Source of the DNA: Acipenser ruthenus
Taxonomy: Eukaryota; Chordata; Actinopteri; Acipenseriformes; Acipenseridae
Reading direction: 5' to 3'
NCBI RefSeq assembly: GCF_902713425.1
Contig: NC_081198.1
Span: 21,807,188-21,871,187, forward strand
DNA length: 64,000 nucleotides
The notes beneath the pieces were generated by a model. It searched no databases, was not told the origin of the DNA, and saw only the letters and a list, made by a program, of their open reading frames with translations. Both the position numbers and the translations under genes were made by a program. This document shows, in pieces, positions 20,435 through 30,549 of the stretch; position 1 is the first letter of the stretch; each line of letters opens with the position of its first letter.

Positions 20435-20705
20435 CTTGATCTACACTTTACAACCAAACAAGAAACACAGATATAATAGAACAAAAGGCCCAGATAAGGT
20501 GCCCTCAAAGGGTCCCCCTTACCTGAAAAAACAGCGAAATACTTACCGAAACAGCCCCAACAACTCTCTCCTCAATAGGACCTCAGCTACCAGCAAACAA
20601 TATTGCCACCGTTTACCTTACCTTACCTTACCATACCGTACCGTACCGTACCTTACCTTACCTTACCTATCTCTTCTCCAATCAACTGCTGCGGACAAGC
20701 CACAC
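20435..20705 (-). other. E3 5'UTR (family B1)
   Basis: Contains a 35-bp block at 20491-20525 that is identical in E6 (41632-41666). It folds as TAAGG/CCTTA and CCCT/AGGG arms around CAA and, in sense, begins CAGGTAAG, a perfect splice-donor-like string. Next come a GGTAA-type pentamer tract (separate entry) and the terminal motif ending in the U2 junction. Confidence 0.65.
20612..20668 (-). repeat. GGTAA/GGTAC pentanucleotide tract in E3 5'UTR
   Basis: Plus strand ttaccttaccttacc then ataccgtaccgtacc and back to ttacc units, about 11 pentamers. E6 has a related but scrambled tract (taccgataccgatacc) at about 41753-41782. Confidence 0.85.
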
Positions 20706-20739
20706 ACACTTGATCTTAGCCAAGAGGCCGAGAAGCGAT
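20706..20739 (-). pseudogene. U2 snRNA 5' part (nt 1-34), at E3 5' end, U16C variant
   Basis: 34 nt; reads CCTCTTGG where every canonical copy reads CCTTTTGG. The same variant flanks E4, E5 and E6. Confidence 0.9.
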
Positions 20740-21362
20740 GGCGACTTGGCCCTTGCCCGGGGCCCCCCAGCCCGGACGGCACAGGGGGATTCAAAGGTGG
20801 GTGCAAAATTCCAAGCACAAGCAGACCCCCAAAAAACGGGCTGCTGCTTCCAGAGGGGAAATGTGCAATTTAAGCAGGAGAAAACAAAACAAAGCAAAAA
20901 CACACACATAACACCAAAAACAAAACATAAACTGGCGGAGTGCGTCTTACAAATAGTCATGCCAAGCTGCTATGCTGTGCAAGGTGCCTTGGGTAACTAC
21001 AACTGTGCCTCGCTGGCTGGCTGGCTTGCTAAGAAGGTCCTGGCATAGGGACATGTTCCACCACACTTGACTGGTTAGCTGCATGCTCCCAGGAAACAAA
21101 CTGCTGCTGTCTACATCATCACCACATGTGAATAAAAGAAAGAAAGACAGCAAGAAAGAAAGAGAGAAAGAAAGAAAGAAAGAGAGAAAGAAAGAGAGAA
21201 AGGAAGAGAGAAAGAAAGAGAGAAAGAAAGAAAGAGAGAAAGTAAAAAAAGAAGTAAAACGGCGGGAAAACTTGCATCAACACTGGCACTCTCCCTCCAG
21301 CAGGGGTAGACAAAATGCTCACAGGAGAGATCCAGATCTGACTTTGACCAACGTTAGAGAAA
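20740..21362 (-). repeat. U2 array spacer
   Basis: Standard spacer with the longest (GAAA/GAGA)n tract in the window (21135-21250). No gene. Confidence 0.9.
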
Positions 21363-21513
21363 GGTGTGCACCGTTCCCGGAGGTACTGCAATACCGGGCC
21401 GATGCGTGGAGTGGACGGAGCAAGCCCCTGTTCCATCTCCCGATTCCAAAAATCAATTTAATATATGGTCCCTTGATAGGGGACGTATCAGATATTAAAC
21501 TGATAAGAACAGA
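21363..21513 (-). pseudogene. U2 snRNA 3' part (nt 39-189), split by E4
   Basis: 151 nt, with ccttgatagg for cccctgatagg. Abuts a T-rich tail of about 30 bp. Confidence 0.92.
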
Positions 21514-21637
21514 TTTTTTTTTTTTTTTTTTTTCTTTTTTTTTTTTTACTGCTCAGAAATTAGTCTCACTATTTTCCCAGAAATTAACAGACCACATATC
21601 TTCATCACAGTTTTCCCAATTATTCATATTCACATTA

Positions 21638-24600
21638 TTAAATTTTATTTACACAAATTTCCCTTCCCAGCCTCCCCCAACCTTGATTAAATGCTACCTC
21701 CCCCATCTTCCTGATTTCCAACTTACATTCTAATTTCACCCGTGATTTCGTTTCACAAACCAACTGTACTACCGACTTCCCTTGTTTCTTTTTTTTACAC
21801 TGCTCATTCCTATCCCTCCACACAATTTCTTTCCCAATACTAATAATTCCCCAAATTACTCTCCCAACTTCACTCCCCATCCCTTCCAACCCTTCCCCCC
21901 ATAATATAAATTCTGGACTTAAATCAAGATTTTCTTTAACTAACCTTAATAACTTTTTAATTTCTCCCCAAAAACCATTAACCAGATGACAACTCCAGAA
22001 GGCATGCCATACCGTCTCCTCCTGCGGACACCCCCTTGGACACCTGCCGTTGAGAATCTGACCTTCCCTACGCAATCTTTCTCTGACAGGTAACCTATCT
22101 AAGGCCACCAACCAATTCAAATCCTTTATTTCATTTGGCTGATTTTTTAATTGTATTGCCCCCCAATTAATTTTCCTAGCACCTGCCTTCCTCACCCCGA
22201 TAGTAGCATTTTTTCTTTTAAAACTTTATACATTTTCTTATGCTCCTCTACCAAATCATCCTTGAGCACCTCTGGGTGTGCTCTTAAAAATAGTGACACC
22301 TTTTCATAGTGCCATGGTAACTGCTCAGCCTTTGGTCCCACATTATCCCATGACACTAAACCTTTAACTAAAAAAGCCCCCCAAAGTTTCATAAAATAAT
22401 ATGCCTTATGCCGTACCTTTTCCTTTAGTATTTTCACTATAAAACATACAAACAAAATCTCCAATTTCAAAGGAATAGACACTATACCCCTCCCCCCCTC
22501 TTCAATCTCCAAATACATGTGTTCCCTTTTAACCGGTTCATACCTGCCTCCCCAAATAAAGGAAAACACTAACCTTGTTAAAATCAATTTATACTTAGTT
22601 GGAACAGGAAAGACTAGGGCTAAGTAAATCAAACCTGATAAAACATCAGCCTTAACAACTAACCCCTTACCCGTAATACTAAGCCGCCTAGTTTTCCATA
22701 AGCCTATTTTTTTCCTCACCCTTTCAATTTTTTCCTCCCAATTCTTTCCAGCTGAATCGCTGTTATAAAATTTAACTCCTAGAATTTTTAGCCCATCATT
22801 GCAAATAGAAAACCCGTGCCTTATGTCTTTCCTGTTCCTCCAACTACCACAGTACATTATTGCAGATTTTCCCACATTAATTGCAGACCCTGTAGCTTCA
22901 CAATATAACCCCAACACCTCTACTATCTTGTCCAAGCCCCTATCTGTGGTGAAAAAAACAGTAGTGTCATCTGCGTACTGAGCCACTTTGGCCCTCTCTC
23001 CACCTCCCCCAGGGATATGCACCCCTTCAATCCCTTTTTCTTGCCTTAACATCTCTGCAAAAGGTTCAATGAATAATACATATAACAATGGAGAAAGAGG
23101 ACACCCTTGCCTAACCCCTCCTTTCTGCTTCACTGAGGCACCCAGAGTTCCATTAATTTTAACCTTACTACAAACATTATTGTATAACACCTTCACCCAG
23201 GCCACAAAATTATCCCCAAAATTCATTTTCTTTAACACTTTAAACAAAAAATTATGATTCACCCGATCAAAAGCTTTTTCTTGATCCAAACTTAAAATCC
23301 CCAAAGCCAAATCTCTATCTTCTGCCCAACTAATCAGATCCCTTATTAAAGATAAATTGTAAGACCCCGTCCTGCCTCTCACCCCACAAGTTTGGTCCTC
23401 ACTCACCACAACTCCCATCACTTCCTTTAATCTGTTAGTTAATACCTTACTTAAAATTTTGTAGTCCACACATAATAATGTTATTGGTCTCCAGTTTCTA
23501 ATGTCTCTCTTATCCCCCTTTTTATATATTAAGTGAATAATCCCTGTCTTCATTGACTCACTAAGCTCCTTTCTCTTAAAAATTTCCTTATACACCTCCA
23601 CCAAATCCTTTTTAACTAAATCCCACAGTGAAACATAAAATTCTTTCGGAAGCCCATCCCCCCAGGGGTCTTATTCCCCTTCATAGCCAATAAAGCCCTC
23701 TCTACTTCTGCCACTTTAATTTCCCCCTCCAATTCAACCTTATCCTCCTCACCCAACTTTCTCCCTAATTTACTTAACAACACCTCACCCTTCTCCTCGT
23801 CCACAACTCTTTCAGCAAACATCTCCTTGTAAAAAGAACACACATGATCAAACACTTCCTCCTTTCTACTCACTACCTTCCCTTCACTAGTGACCACACC
23901 CTCCACCCATTCTCTTCTTTGTTTTTGTTTGACTGTCTGAAAAAAATATTTTGTTATTTTCTCATCTTTCTCTCGCTCCTCTTCTTTTGCTAAGAAGGCA
24001 AATTCTTTAACTCTATTCACATAATACTCCTTAATTTCCTTCTTTGCCTCTATAATTTCTTCTTCTACCATTAACCCCCTATTCCTTTCACCTATTAGCC
24101 TTTGTAACCTCCTATTTACCCTCCTCACCACTCTTCTCTCCTCCTCTCTCTTCTCCTTGGAGTACCGTCTGCAGAATTCTGCTAGATTAACTTTCAATTT
24201 CTCCCACCAAACTAAAATATTGCTAAACCCCCCCTTAAATTCTTGCCATAATTTATAGAATTCTCTCAAACTCTTCACAAATGTCTCGTCCTGTAGTAAA
24301 CTAATATTAAATTTCCCAAACCCCTTCCCAATATTCACTGTACCCCCCTCTATTGACATCACTACCATATCATGGTCAGACCCCCAACATGGTAAAATCT
24401 TACACTCTTTAACCTTAATCTCTTGTGAAGTGAAAAAATAATCTAACCTGCTTTGATGCCCTCTAGTGTTCCTCCATGTGTACCCCACTCCATCTTTATA
24501 CAACCCTCTATATGCATCCTTTAATTTATAATTTTGAGTTTCTTTTAACAGATATTTCCCTGTAAAATCCAGCTCAGCTCCCCTTTCTGTACTATCTACC

Positions 24601-25036
24601 GAAGTATTAAAATCACCTCCCAATATGACCTTTTTGTTAGTATCTAACAAAAACACAAAATCCTTGAAAAACTGTAATCTTTTGGTAGGATTGCATGGTG
24701 CATAGATGTTAATAAGCCTATATTTCTGCCCCCCATCATACCATCTACTACCATTAATCTCCCTGGTACCACTGTTAACACATTTTCAATAATCATTTCA
24801 CTACCCTTCACCAGTACCCCCAATCCATCAGAGTGTACATTACCCACACTCCAAAATGAAACCCCCCCAGTCCAGTCCCTTGAGAACTTTTTGAAGTCCA
24901 TTTCATCCCGAAGGTGACACTCTTGCAAAAAACAAATGTTAAAGGGCATCAATGCCAAAGACAAAAATATTGCAGCTCTTTTCTCCCTGTCCCTTAAACC
25001 CCTTACATTTAAAGTTACTACCTTGAAGTCCATCAA
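21638..25036 (-). pseudogene. E4 ORF2: APE-RT, frameshifted
   Basis: Readable in four pieces: 25036-24644 (APE start, TLNVRGL, LQECH), 24656-23616 (GDFN, SDHD, linker), 23604-22192 (RT: DQEKAFDR, GVRQGCPLSP, YADD), and 22195-21638 (C-terminal CCHC CPRGCPQEETVWHAFWSC). Frame changes lie near 24650, 23610 and 22193. It is otherwise collinear with the intact E5 protein, so the copy was inserted active and has since decayed, or carries sequence errors. It starts 6 nt after the ORF1 stop. Confidence 0.88.
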
Positions 25037-25042
25037 AAAGAA

Positions 25043-26473
25043 TTAGGGTTTCTCTTCCATTCCCATAACTACAGCAACTTTAGCTACATCATCCTGCTCC
25101 AAAAAATCCATTGAATTCTGAGAATCCACATCTGACACTGCCACCTCCTGACCACAAGGGATAGTCTGTGAATCTGCACTATTATTACTGCTGCCATCAT
25201 CCTCCTCCTCTGATGGTGTCAGCTCAGGTATCAAAGGAGAGCTTCCTGCTTCTGAAGGCTCAACCACAGAAGTTTCTTCCTCTTCGAGTACTTCATAGGA
25301 ATTAGAAGTGTCCACCAAATAAATTTTGTTTTCACTTTCTGCTAGCTCCTTACACTTCCTTTTGTTTGTTCTTCTCTTTTCAACACTCCACTTTCCTTCT
25401 TCTATAGGGACGGAATGGCCCAGAAGCTGACTTCCCTCTGCTGCAATACCTTCCCTAGCCTGAGACTCCATTTCTTCCCCCCAGGATGCACCAGAAGATC
25501 TAGCCACTTTCCCAGGTAAGTTGTCAGGTAAGTTGACAGGTAAAACCTGATTTATTTCTTTGTTTGTATTAGATATTTCCTCTACCTCCGTTCTCGCGAT
25601 TGCTGTGACCTCCATTGCAGCTTCTACACCTGCCACCTCCTCCGCTGCTGCCACAACCTCCTTATCAGTTAAGGAGGCTGCCGGACCCTCCTCTTGCTGT
25701 TTCTTGTTTTTATACCTCCACTCCCTCATAACATCCTCAACGGGAGGTAGGTTCTCAAAAACCCCTGCATAGGATCTTCTTTCTCTGCAGTCCCTCCTGA
25801 CATGGCTTGCATCTCCACAATTGTGACATTTTTTTGAATTTTTGCATTCATAGGAAAAATGCCCTTTCTCTCCACAATTAAAACATCTCATCTCTTCACA
25901 GTTCTGCTCACTGTGACCATACTTTTGGCATTTCCTACAAAACTGGGGTTGACCTGAATATAGGATGTAGCCATTAACCCCCTCCACCCTACACTTTGCA
26001 GGAGGATGTAAAAAACCCTGATGTCCATTCGGATCTTCCCTCAGGAGCACACTATATTGTCTCTGCCCATTCCACACACCCAAACCATCTCTCCTATATC
26101 TTGGCCCAGAAAGAATATCTACATATTTCGTCAGAAACAAATTAACACTTTGATCAGACACATTCATGTCAAACAAGTTAATTGTTAAAACTCTGAATTT
26201 TTTTCTTTCCCTAGACTGAACTTTAAATTGCTTCAAAGGTTCCACATTTTCTTTTTCCTTACAGGCCTTTAATAGAGATTTAAAACTCGGCTCACCCATC
26301 ATGGCGACATCAAAGAATTCTTCCTTCCCATTCCTCTGGATGCCAAGAATCTCCTCCAAATTGATGCTTAGCAACTCCATAATGATGGTGCGTATAAATT
26401 CTTCTCTTTCTGGCATTCCTTCATCTTCCTTTCCACTACAATCAAATCTTGCGGTGTTCTTCACTCCAGCCAT
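25043..26473 (-). CDS. E4 ORF1: CCHC nucleic-acid-binding protein (476 aa)
   Basis: Three knuckles: CRKCQKYGHSEQNC, CFNCGEKGHFSYEC, CHNCGDASHVRRDC. The N-terminal third corresponds to E5 ORF1 (GQPQFCRKC preceded by a conserved GYILYSG segment). The C-terminal half is acidic with Ser, Ala and Glu, and has a KRRTNKRKCK basic patch. It is open although its ORF2 is broken. The 5'UTR is only 69 nt. Confidence 0.9.
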   Translation of the reverse strand: MAGVKNTARFDCSGKEDEGMPEREEFIRTIIMELLSINLEEILGIQRNGKEEFFDVAMMGEPSFKSLLKACKEKENVEPLKQFKVQSRERKKFRVLTINLFDMNVSDQSVNLFLTKYVDILSGPRYRRDGLGVWNGQRQYSVLLREDPNGHQGFLHPPAKCRVEGVNGYILYSGQPQFCRKCQKYGHSEQNCEEMRCFNCGEKGHFSYECKNSKKCHNCGDASHVRRDCRERRSYAGVFENLPPVEDVMREWRYKNKKQQEEGPAASLTDKEVVAAAEEVAGVEAAMEVTAIARTEVEEISNTNKEINQVLPVNLPDNLPGKVARSSGASWGEEMESQAREGIAAEGSQLLGHSVPIEEGKWSVEKRRTNKRKCKELAESENKIYLVDTSNSYEVLEEEETSVVEPSEAGSSPLIPELTPSEEEDDGSSNNSADSQTIPCGQEVAVSDVDSQNSMDFLEQDDVAKVAVVMGMEEKP

Positions 26474-26542
26474 GTTGTCTCTCCTCTATCCCTAGCTCGG
26501 CACTCTCAACAATCCAGAGCTGCGGTCAAGCCACTTGCTTTA

Positions 26543-26570
26543 GATCTGAGCCAAGAGGCCGAGAAGCGAT
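26543..26570 (-). pseudogene. U2 snRNA 5' part (nt 1-28), at E4 5' end, U16C and A23C variants
   Basis: Reads CCTCTTGGCTCAGATC in sense; both changes also occur in the flank of E6. Confidence 0.88.
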
Positions 26571-27169
26571 GGCAACTAGGCCCTTGCCCAGGGCCCCCCA
26601 GCCTGGACGGCACAGGGGGATTCAAAGGTGGGTGCAAAATTCCAAGCACAAGCAGACCCCAAAAAAACGGGCTGCTGCTTCCAGAGGGGAAATGTGCAAT
26701 TTAAGCAGGAGAAAACAAAACAAAGCAAAAACACACACATAACACCAAAAACAAAACATAAACTGGCGGAGTGCGTCTTACAAATAGTCATGCCAAGCTG
26801 CTATGCTGTGCAAGGTGCCTTGGGTAACTACAACTGTGCCTCGCTGGCTGGCTGGCTTGCTAAGAAGGTCCTGGCATAGGGACATGTTCCACCACACTTG
26901 TCTGGTTAGCTGCATGCTCCCAGGAAAAAAAAATCTGCTGCTGTCTACATCATCACCACATGTGAATAAAAGAAAGAAAGAAAGCAAGAAAGAAAGAGAA
27001 AGAAAGAGAGAAAGAAAGAAAGAGAGAAAGAAAGAAAGAGAGAAAGAAAAAAAAAAAGAAGTAAAACGGCGGGAAAACTTGCATCAACACTGGCACTCTC
27101 CCTCCAGCAGGGGTAGACAAAATGCTCACAGGAGAGATCCAGATCTGACTTTGACCAACGTTAGAGAAA
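26571..27169 (-). repeat. U2 array spacer
   Basis: Standard spacer, with several private differences on the promoter side (ggcaactaggccc, cagcctggacgg), a private aaaaaaaa run near 26926 and a GAAA tract at 26967-27057. No gene. Confidence 0.88.
27144..27159 (-). terminator. U2 3' box
   Basis: GTTGGTCAAAGTCAGA in sense, matching the snRNA 3'-end formation consensus GTTTN0-3AAARNNAGA, 10 nt downstream of the U2 3' end. The same box follows every U2 copy that keeps its 3' end. Confidence 0.85.
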
Positions 27170-27358
27170 GGTGTGCACCGTTCCCGGAGGTACTGCAATA
27201 CCGGGCCGATGCGTGGAGTGGACGGAGCAAGCCCCTGTTCCATCTCCCGATTCCAAAAATCAATTTAATATATGGTCCCCTGATAGGGGACGTATCAGAT
27301 ATTAAACTGATAAGAACAGATACTACACTTGATCTTAGCCAAAAGGCCGAGAAGCGAT
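27170..27358 (-). ncRNA. U2 snRNA (intact)
   Basis: 189 nt. Core spliceosomal RNA that pairs with the intron branch point. Seen: 5' ATCGCTTCTCGGCC, GUAGUA branch-point recognition at nt 33-38, a stem-IIa-like CCCCTATCAGGGG, AUUUUUGG Sm site, and the conserved 3' stem ending GGTGCACACC. It differs from human U2 mainly in stems IIa/IIb. Used here as the reference for U2 numbering. Candidate PSE at 27399-27419; 3' box at 27144-27159. Confidence 0.97.
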
Positions 27359-27972
27359 GGCGACTTGGCCCTTGCCCGGGGCCCCCCAGCCCGGACGGCA
27401 CAGGGGGATTCAAAGGTGGGTGCAAAATTCCAAGCACAAGCAGACCCCCAAAAAACGGGCTGCTGCTTCCAGAGGGGAAATGTGCAATTTAAGCAGGAGA
27501 AAACAAAACAAAGCAAAAACACACACATAACACCAAAAACAAAACATAAACTGGCGGAGTGCGTCTTACAAATAGTCATGCCAAGCTGCTATGCTGTGCA
27601 AGGTGCCTTGGGTAACTACAACTGTGCCTCGCTGGCTGGCTGGCTTGCTAAGAAGGTCCTGGCATAGGGACATGTTCCACCACACTTGTCTGGTTAGCTG
27701 CATGCTCCCAGGAAACAACCTGCTGCTGTCTACATCATCACCACATGTGAATAAAAGAAAGAAAGACAGCAAGAAAGAAAGAGAGAAAGAAAGGGAGAAA
27801 GAGAGAAAGAAAGAGAGAAAGAAAGAGAGAAAGAAAGAAAGAGAGAAAGAAAAAAAAAAAGAAGTAAAACGGCGGGAAAACTTGCATCAACACTGGCACT
27901 CTCCCTCCAGCAGGGGTAGACAAAATGCTCACAGGAGAGATCCAGATCTGACTTTGACCAACGTTAGAGAAA
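27359..27972 (-). repeat. U2 array spacer
   Basis: 614 bp. Promoter-proximal GC-rich part, middle part with aaacacacacataacacc, then (GAAA/GAGA)n at 27753-27862. No gene. Confidence 0.92.
27399..27419 (-). promoter_or_regulatory. Candidate U2 proximal sequence element (PSE)
   Basis: At about -41 to -61 from the U2 start the sense strand has CCACCTTTGAATCCCCCTG, resembling the 5' half of the vertebrate PSE (TCACCNTNA...). Position fits the SNAPc site; the 3' half matches poorly. The block is conserved in all spacers. No clear octamer was found for the distal element. Confidence 0.4.
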
Positions 27973-28161
27973 GGTGTGCACCGTTCCCGGAGGTACTGCA
28001 ATACCGGGCCGATGCGTGGAGTGGACGGAGCAAGCCCCTGTTCCATCTCCCGATTCCAAAAATCAATTTAATATATGGTCCCCTGATAGGGGACGTATCA
28101 GATATTAAACTGATAAGAACAGATACTACACTTGATCTTAGCCAAAAGGCCGAGAAGCGAT
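27973..28161 (-). ncRNA. U2 snRNA (intact)
   Basis: 189 nt, same sequence as the copy at 27170. 3' box at 27947-27962; promoter block to the right conserved. Confidence 0.97.
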
Positions 28162-28749
28162 GGCGACTTGGCCCTTGCCCGGGGCCCCCCAGCCCGGACG
28201 GCACAGGGGGATTCAAAGGTGGGTGCAAAATTCCAAGCACAAGCAGACCCCCAAAAAACGGGCTGCTGCTTCCAGAGGGGAAATGTGCAATTTAAGCAGG
28301 AGGGAACAAAACAAAGCAAAAACACACACATAACACCAAAAACAAAACATAAACTGGCGGAGTGCGTCTTACAAATAGTCATGCCAAGCTGCTATGCTGT
28401 GCAAGGTGCCTTGGGTAACTACAACTGTGCCTCGCTGGCTGGCTGGCTTGCTAAGAAGGTCCTGGCATAGGGACATGTTCCACCACACTTGTCTGGTTAG
28501 CTGCATGCTCCCAGGAAACAACCTGCTGCTGTCTACATCATCACCACATGTGAATAAAAGAAAGAAAGACAGCAAGAAAGAAAGAGAGAAAGAAAGAGAG
28601 AAAGAGAGAAAGAAAGAAAGAGAGAAAGAAAAAAAAAGAAGTAAAACGGCGGGAAAACTTGCATCAACACTGGCACTCTCCCTCCAGCAGGGGTAGACAA
28701 AATGCTCACAGGAGAGATCCAGATCTGACTTTGACCAACGTTAGAGAAA
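28162..28749 (-). repeat. U2 array spacer
   Basis: 588 bp; (GAAA/GAGA)n at 28557-28638. Carries aggagggaac where most spacers read aggagaaaac, a marker shared with the next spacer and with 35470-36074. No gene. Confidence 0.92.
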
Positions 28750-28938
28750 GGTGTGCACCGTTCCCGGAGGTACTGCAATACCGGGCCGATGCGTGGAGTG
28801 GACGGAGCAAGCCCCTGTTCCATCTCCCGATTCCAAAAATCAATTTAATATATGGTCCCCTGATAGGGGACGTATCAGATATTAAACTGATAAGAACAGA
28901 TACTACACTTGATCTTAGCCAAAAGGCCGAGAAGCGAT
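28750..28938 (-). ncRNA. U2 snRNA (intact)
   Basis: 189 nt, canonical. 3' box at 28724-28739. Confidence 0.97.
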
Positions 28939-29534
28939 GGCGACTTGGCCCTTGCCCGGGGCCCCCCAGCCCGGACGGCACAGGGGGATTCAAAGGTGGG
29001 TGCAAAATTCCAAGCACAAGCAGACCCCCAAAAAACGGGCTGCTGCTTCCAGAGGGGAAATGTGCAATTTAAGCAGGAGGGAACAAAACAAAGCAAAAAC
29101 ACACACATAACACCAAAAACAAAACATAAACTGGCGGAGTGCGTCTTACAAATAGTCATGCCAAGCTGCTATGCTGTGCAAGGTGCCTTGGGTAACTACA
29201 ACTGTGCCTCGCTGGCTGGCTGGCTGGCTAAGAAGGAACTGGCATAGGGACATGTTCCACCACACTTGTCTGGTTAGCTGCATGCTCCCAGGAAACAAAC
29301 TGCTGCTGTCTACATCATCACCACATGTGAATAAAAGAAAGACAGCAAGAAAGAAAGAGAGAAAGAAAGAGAGAAAGAGAGAAAGAAAGAGAGAAAGAAA
29401 GAAAGAGAGAAAGAAAAAAAAAGAAGTAAAACGGCGGGAAAACTTGCATCAACACTGGCACTCTCCCTCCAGCAGGGGTAGACAAAATGCTCACAGGAGA
29501 GATCCAGATCTGACTTTGACCAACGTTAGAGAAA
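28939..29534 (-). repeat. U2 array spacer
   Basis: 596 bp; has the aggagggaac marker and ggctggctaagaaggaactgg in place of ggcttgctaagaaggtcctgg; GAAA tract at 29335-29424. No gene. Confidence 0.92.
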
Positions 29535-29723
29535 GGTGTGCACTGTTCCCGGAGGTACTGCAATACCGGGCCGATGCGTGGAGTGGACGGAGCAAGCCCC
29601 TGTTCCATCTCCCGATTCCAAAAATCAATTTAATATATGGTCCCCTGATAGGGGACGTATCAGATATTAAACTGATAAGAACAGATACTACACTTGATCT
29701 TAGCCAAAAGGCCGAGAAGCGAT
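29535..29723 (-). ncRNA. U2 snRNA (intact, one variant base)
   Basis: 189 nt; has cactgttccc for caccgttccc near the 3' end. 3' box at 29509-29524. The change lies in the last stem and is probably tolerated. Confidence 0.95.
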
Positions 29724-30312
29724 GGCGACTTGGCCCTTGCCCGGGGCCCCCCAGCCCGGATGGCACAGGGGGATTCAAAGGTGGGTGCAAAATGTCAAGC
29801 ACAAGCAGACCCCCAAAAAACGGGCTGCTGCTTCCAGAGGGGAAATGTGCAATTTAAGCAGGAGAAAACAAAACAAAGCAAAAACACACACATAACACCA
29901 AAAACAAAACATAAACTGGCGGAGTGCGTCTTACAAATAGTCATGCCAAGCTGCTATGCTGTGCAAGGTGCCTTGAGTAACTACAACTGTGCCTCGCTGG
30001 CTGGCTGGCTTGCTAAGAAGGTCCTGGCATAGGGACATGTTCCACCACACTTGTCTGGTTAGCTGCATGCTCCCAGGAAACAACCTGCTGCTGTCTACAT
30101 CATCACCACATGTGAATAAAAGAAAGAAAGACAGCAAGAAAGAAAGAGAGAAAGAAAGAGAGAAAGAGAGAAAGAAAGAAAGAGAGAAAGAAAAAAAAAA
30201 GAAGTAAAACGGCGGGAAAACTTGCATCAACACTGGCACTCTCCCTCCAGCAGGGGTAGACAAAATGCTCACAGGAGAGATCCAGATCTGACTTTGACCA
30301 ACGTTAGAGAAA
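29724..30312 (-). repeat. U2 array spacer
   Basis: 589 bp; GAAA tract at 30119-30202. No gene. Confidence 0.92.
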
Positions 30313-30462
30313 GGTGTGCACCGTTCCCGGAGGTACTGCAATACCGGGCCGATGCGTGGAGTGGACGGAGCAAACCCCTGTTCCATCTCCCGATTCCAAA
30401 AATCAATTTAATATATGGTCCCCTGATAGGGGACGTATCAGATATTAAACTGATAAGAACAG
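30313..30462 (-). pseudogene. U2 snRNA 3' part (nt 40-189), split by E5
   Basis: 150 nt ending aagaacag, then the E5 tail (T9-G-T10). Confidence 0.93.
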
Positions 30463-30549
30463 TTTTTTTTTTGTTTTTTTTTATTAGAAAAATTCCACAA
30501 ATTTATTATACAAACAATTTTCCAAATATATAGTCACATACATCAATAA

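Larger units (their letters stand above)
15370..20705 (-). mobile_element. E3: family B1 U2-targeting non-LTR retrotransposon, full length
   Basis: About 5.3 kb with both ORFs open. It is poly(A)-tailed (T-run from 15370) and inserted between U2 nt 39 and nt 34, so about 4 bp of the target (nt 35-38, in GUAGUA) are missing and no target duplication is present. 5'UTR 271 nt, 3'UTR about 130 nt. It is a different lineage from family A: proteins align by motif but are clearly diverged, and the site, tail and UTRs differ. Confidence 0.92.
21514..26542 (-). mobile_element. E4: family B2 U2-targeting non-LTR retrotransposon, ORF2 broken
   Basis: About 5.0 kb, poly(A)-tailed, at the same U2 site as E3. 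The proteins belong with E5 and E10 (YADD, no hydrophobic leader). At its 5' end, U2 identity stops at nt 28 and a short CAAGTGGCTTG string precedes the common B start motif. Confidence 0.9.

Noticed and set aside
27480-27600. Octamer (ATTTGCAT) or Staf site as U2 distal element
   Set aside because: Only partial matches (AATTGCAC, ATTTGTAA, ACTACAACT) were seen; not enough to call.
27591-28295. Lys/Glu-rich ORFs running through spacer, GAAA tract and U2 in many units
   Set aside because: They translate the microsatellite and U2 gene; length changes with repeat number and there is no coding signal.
26571-30312. Regular ~780-bp repeats as a satellite or CRISPR-like array
   Set aside because: Each unit contains a full U2 gene with 3' box; this is an snRNA gene array.
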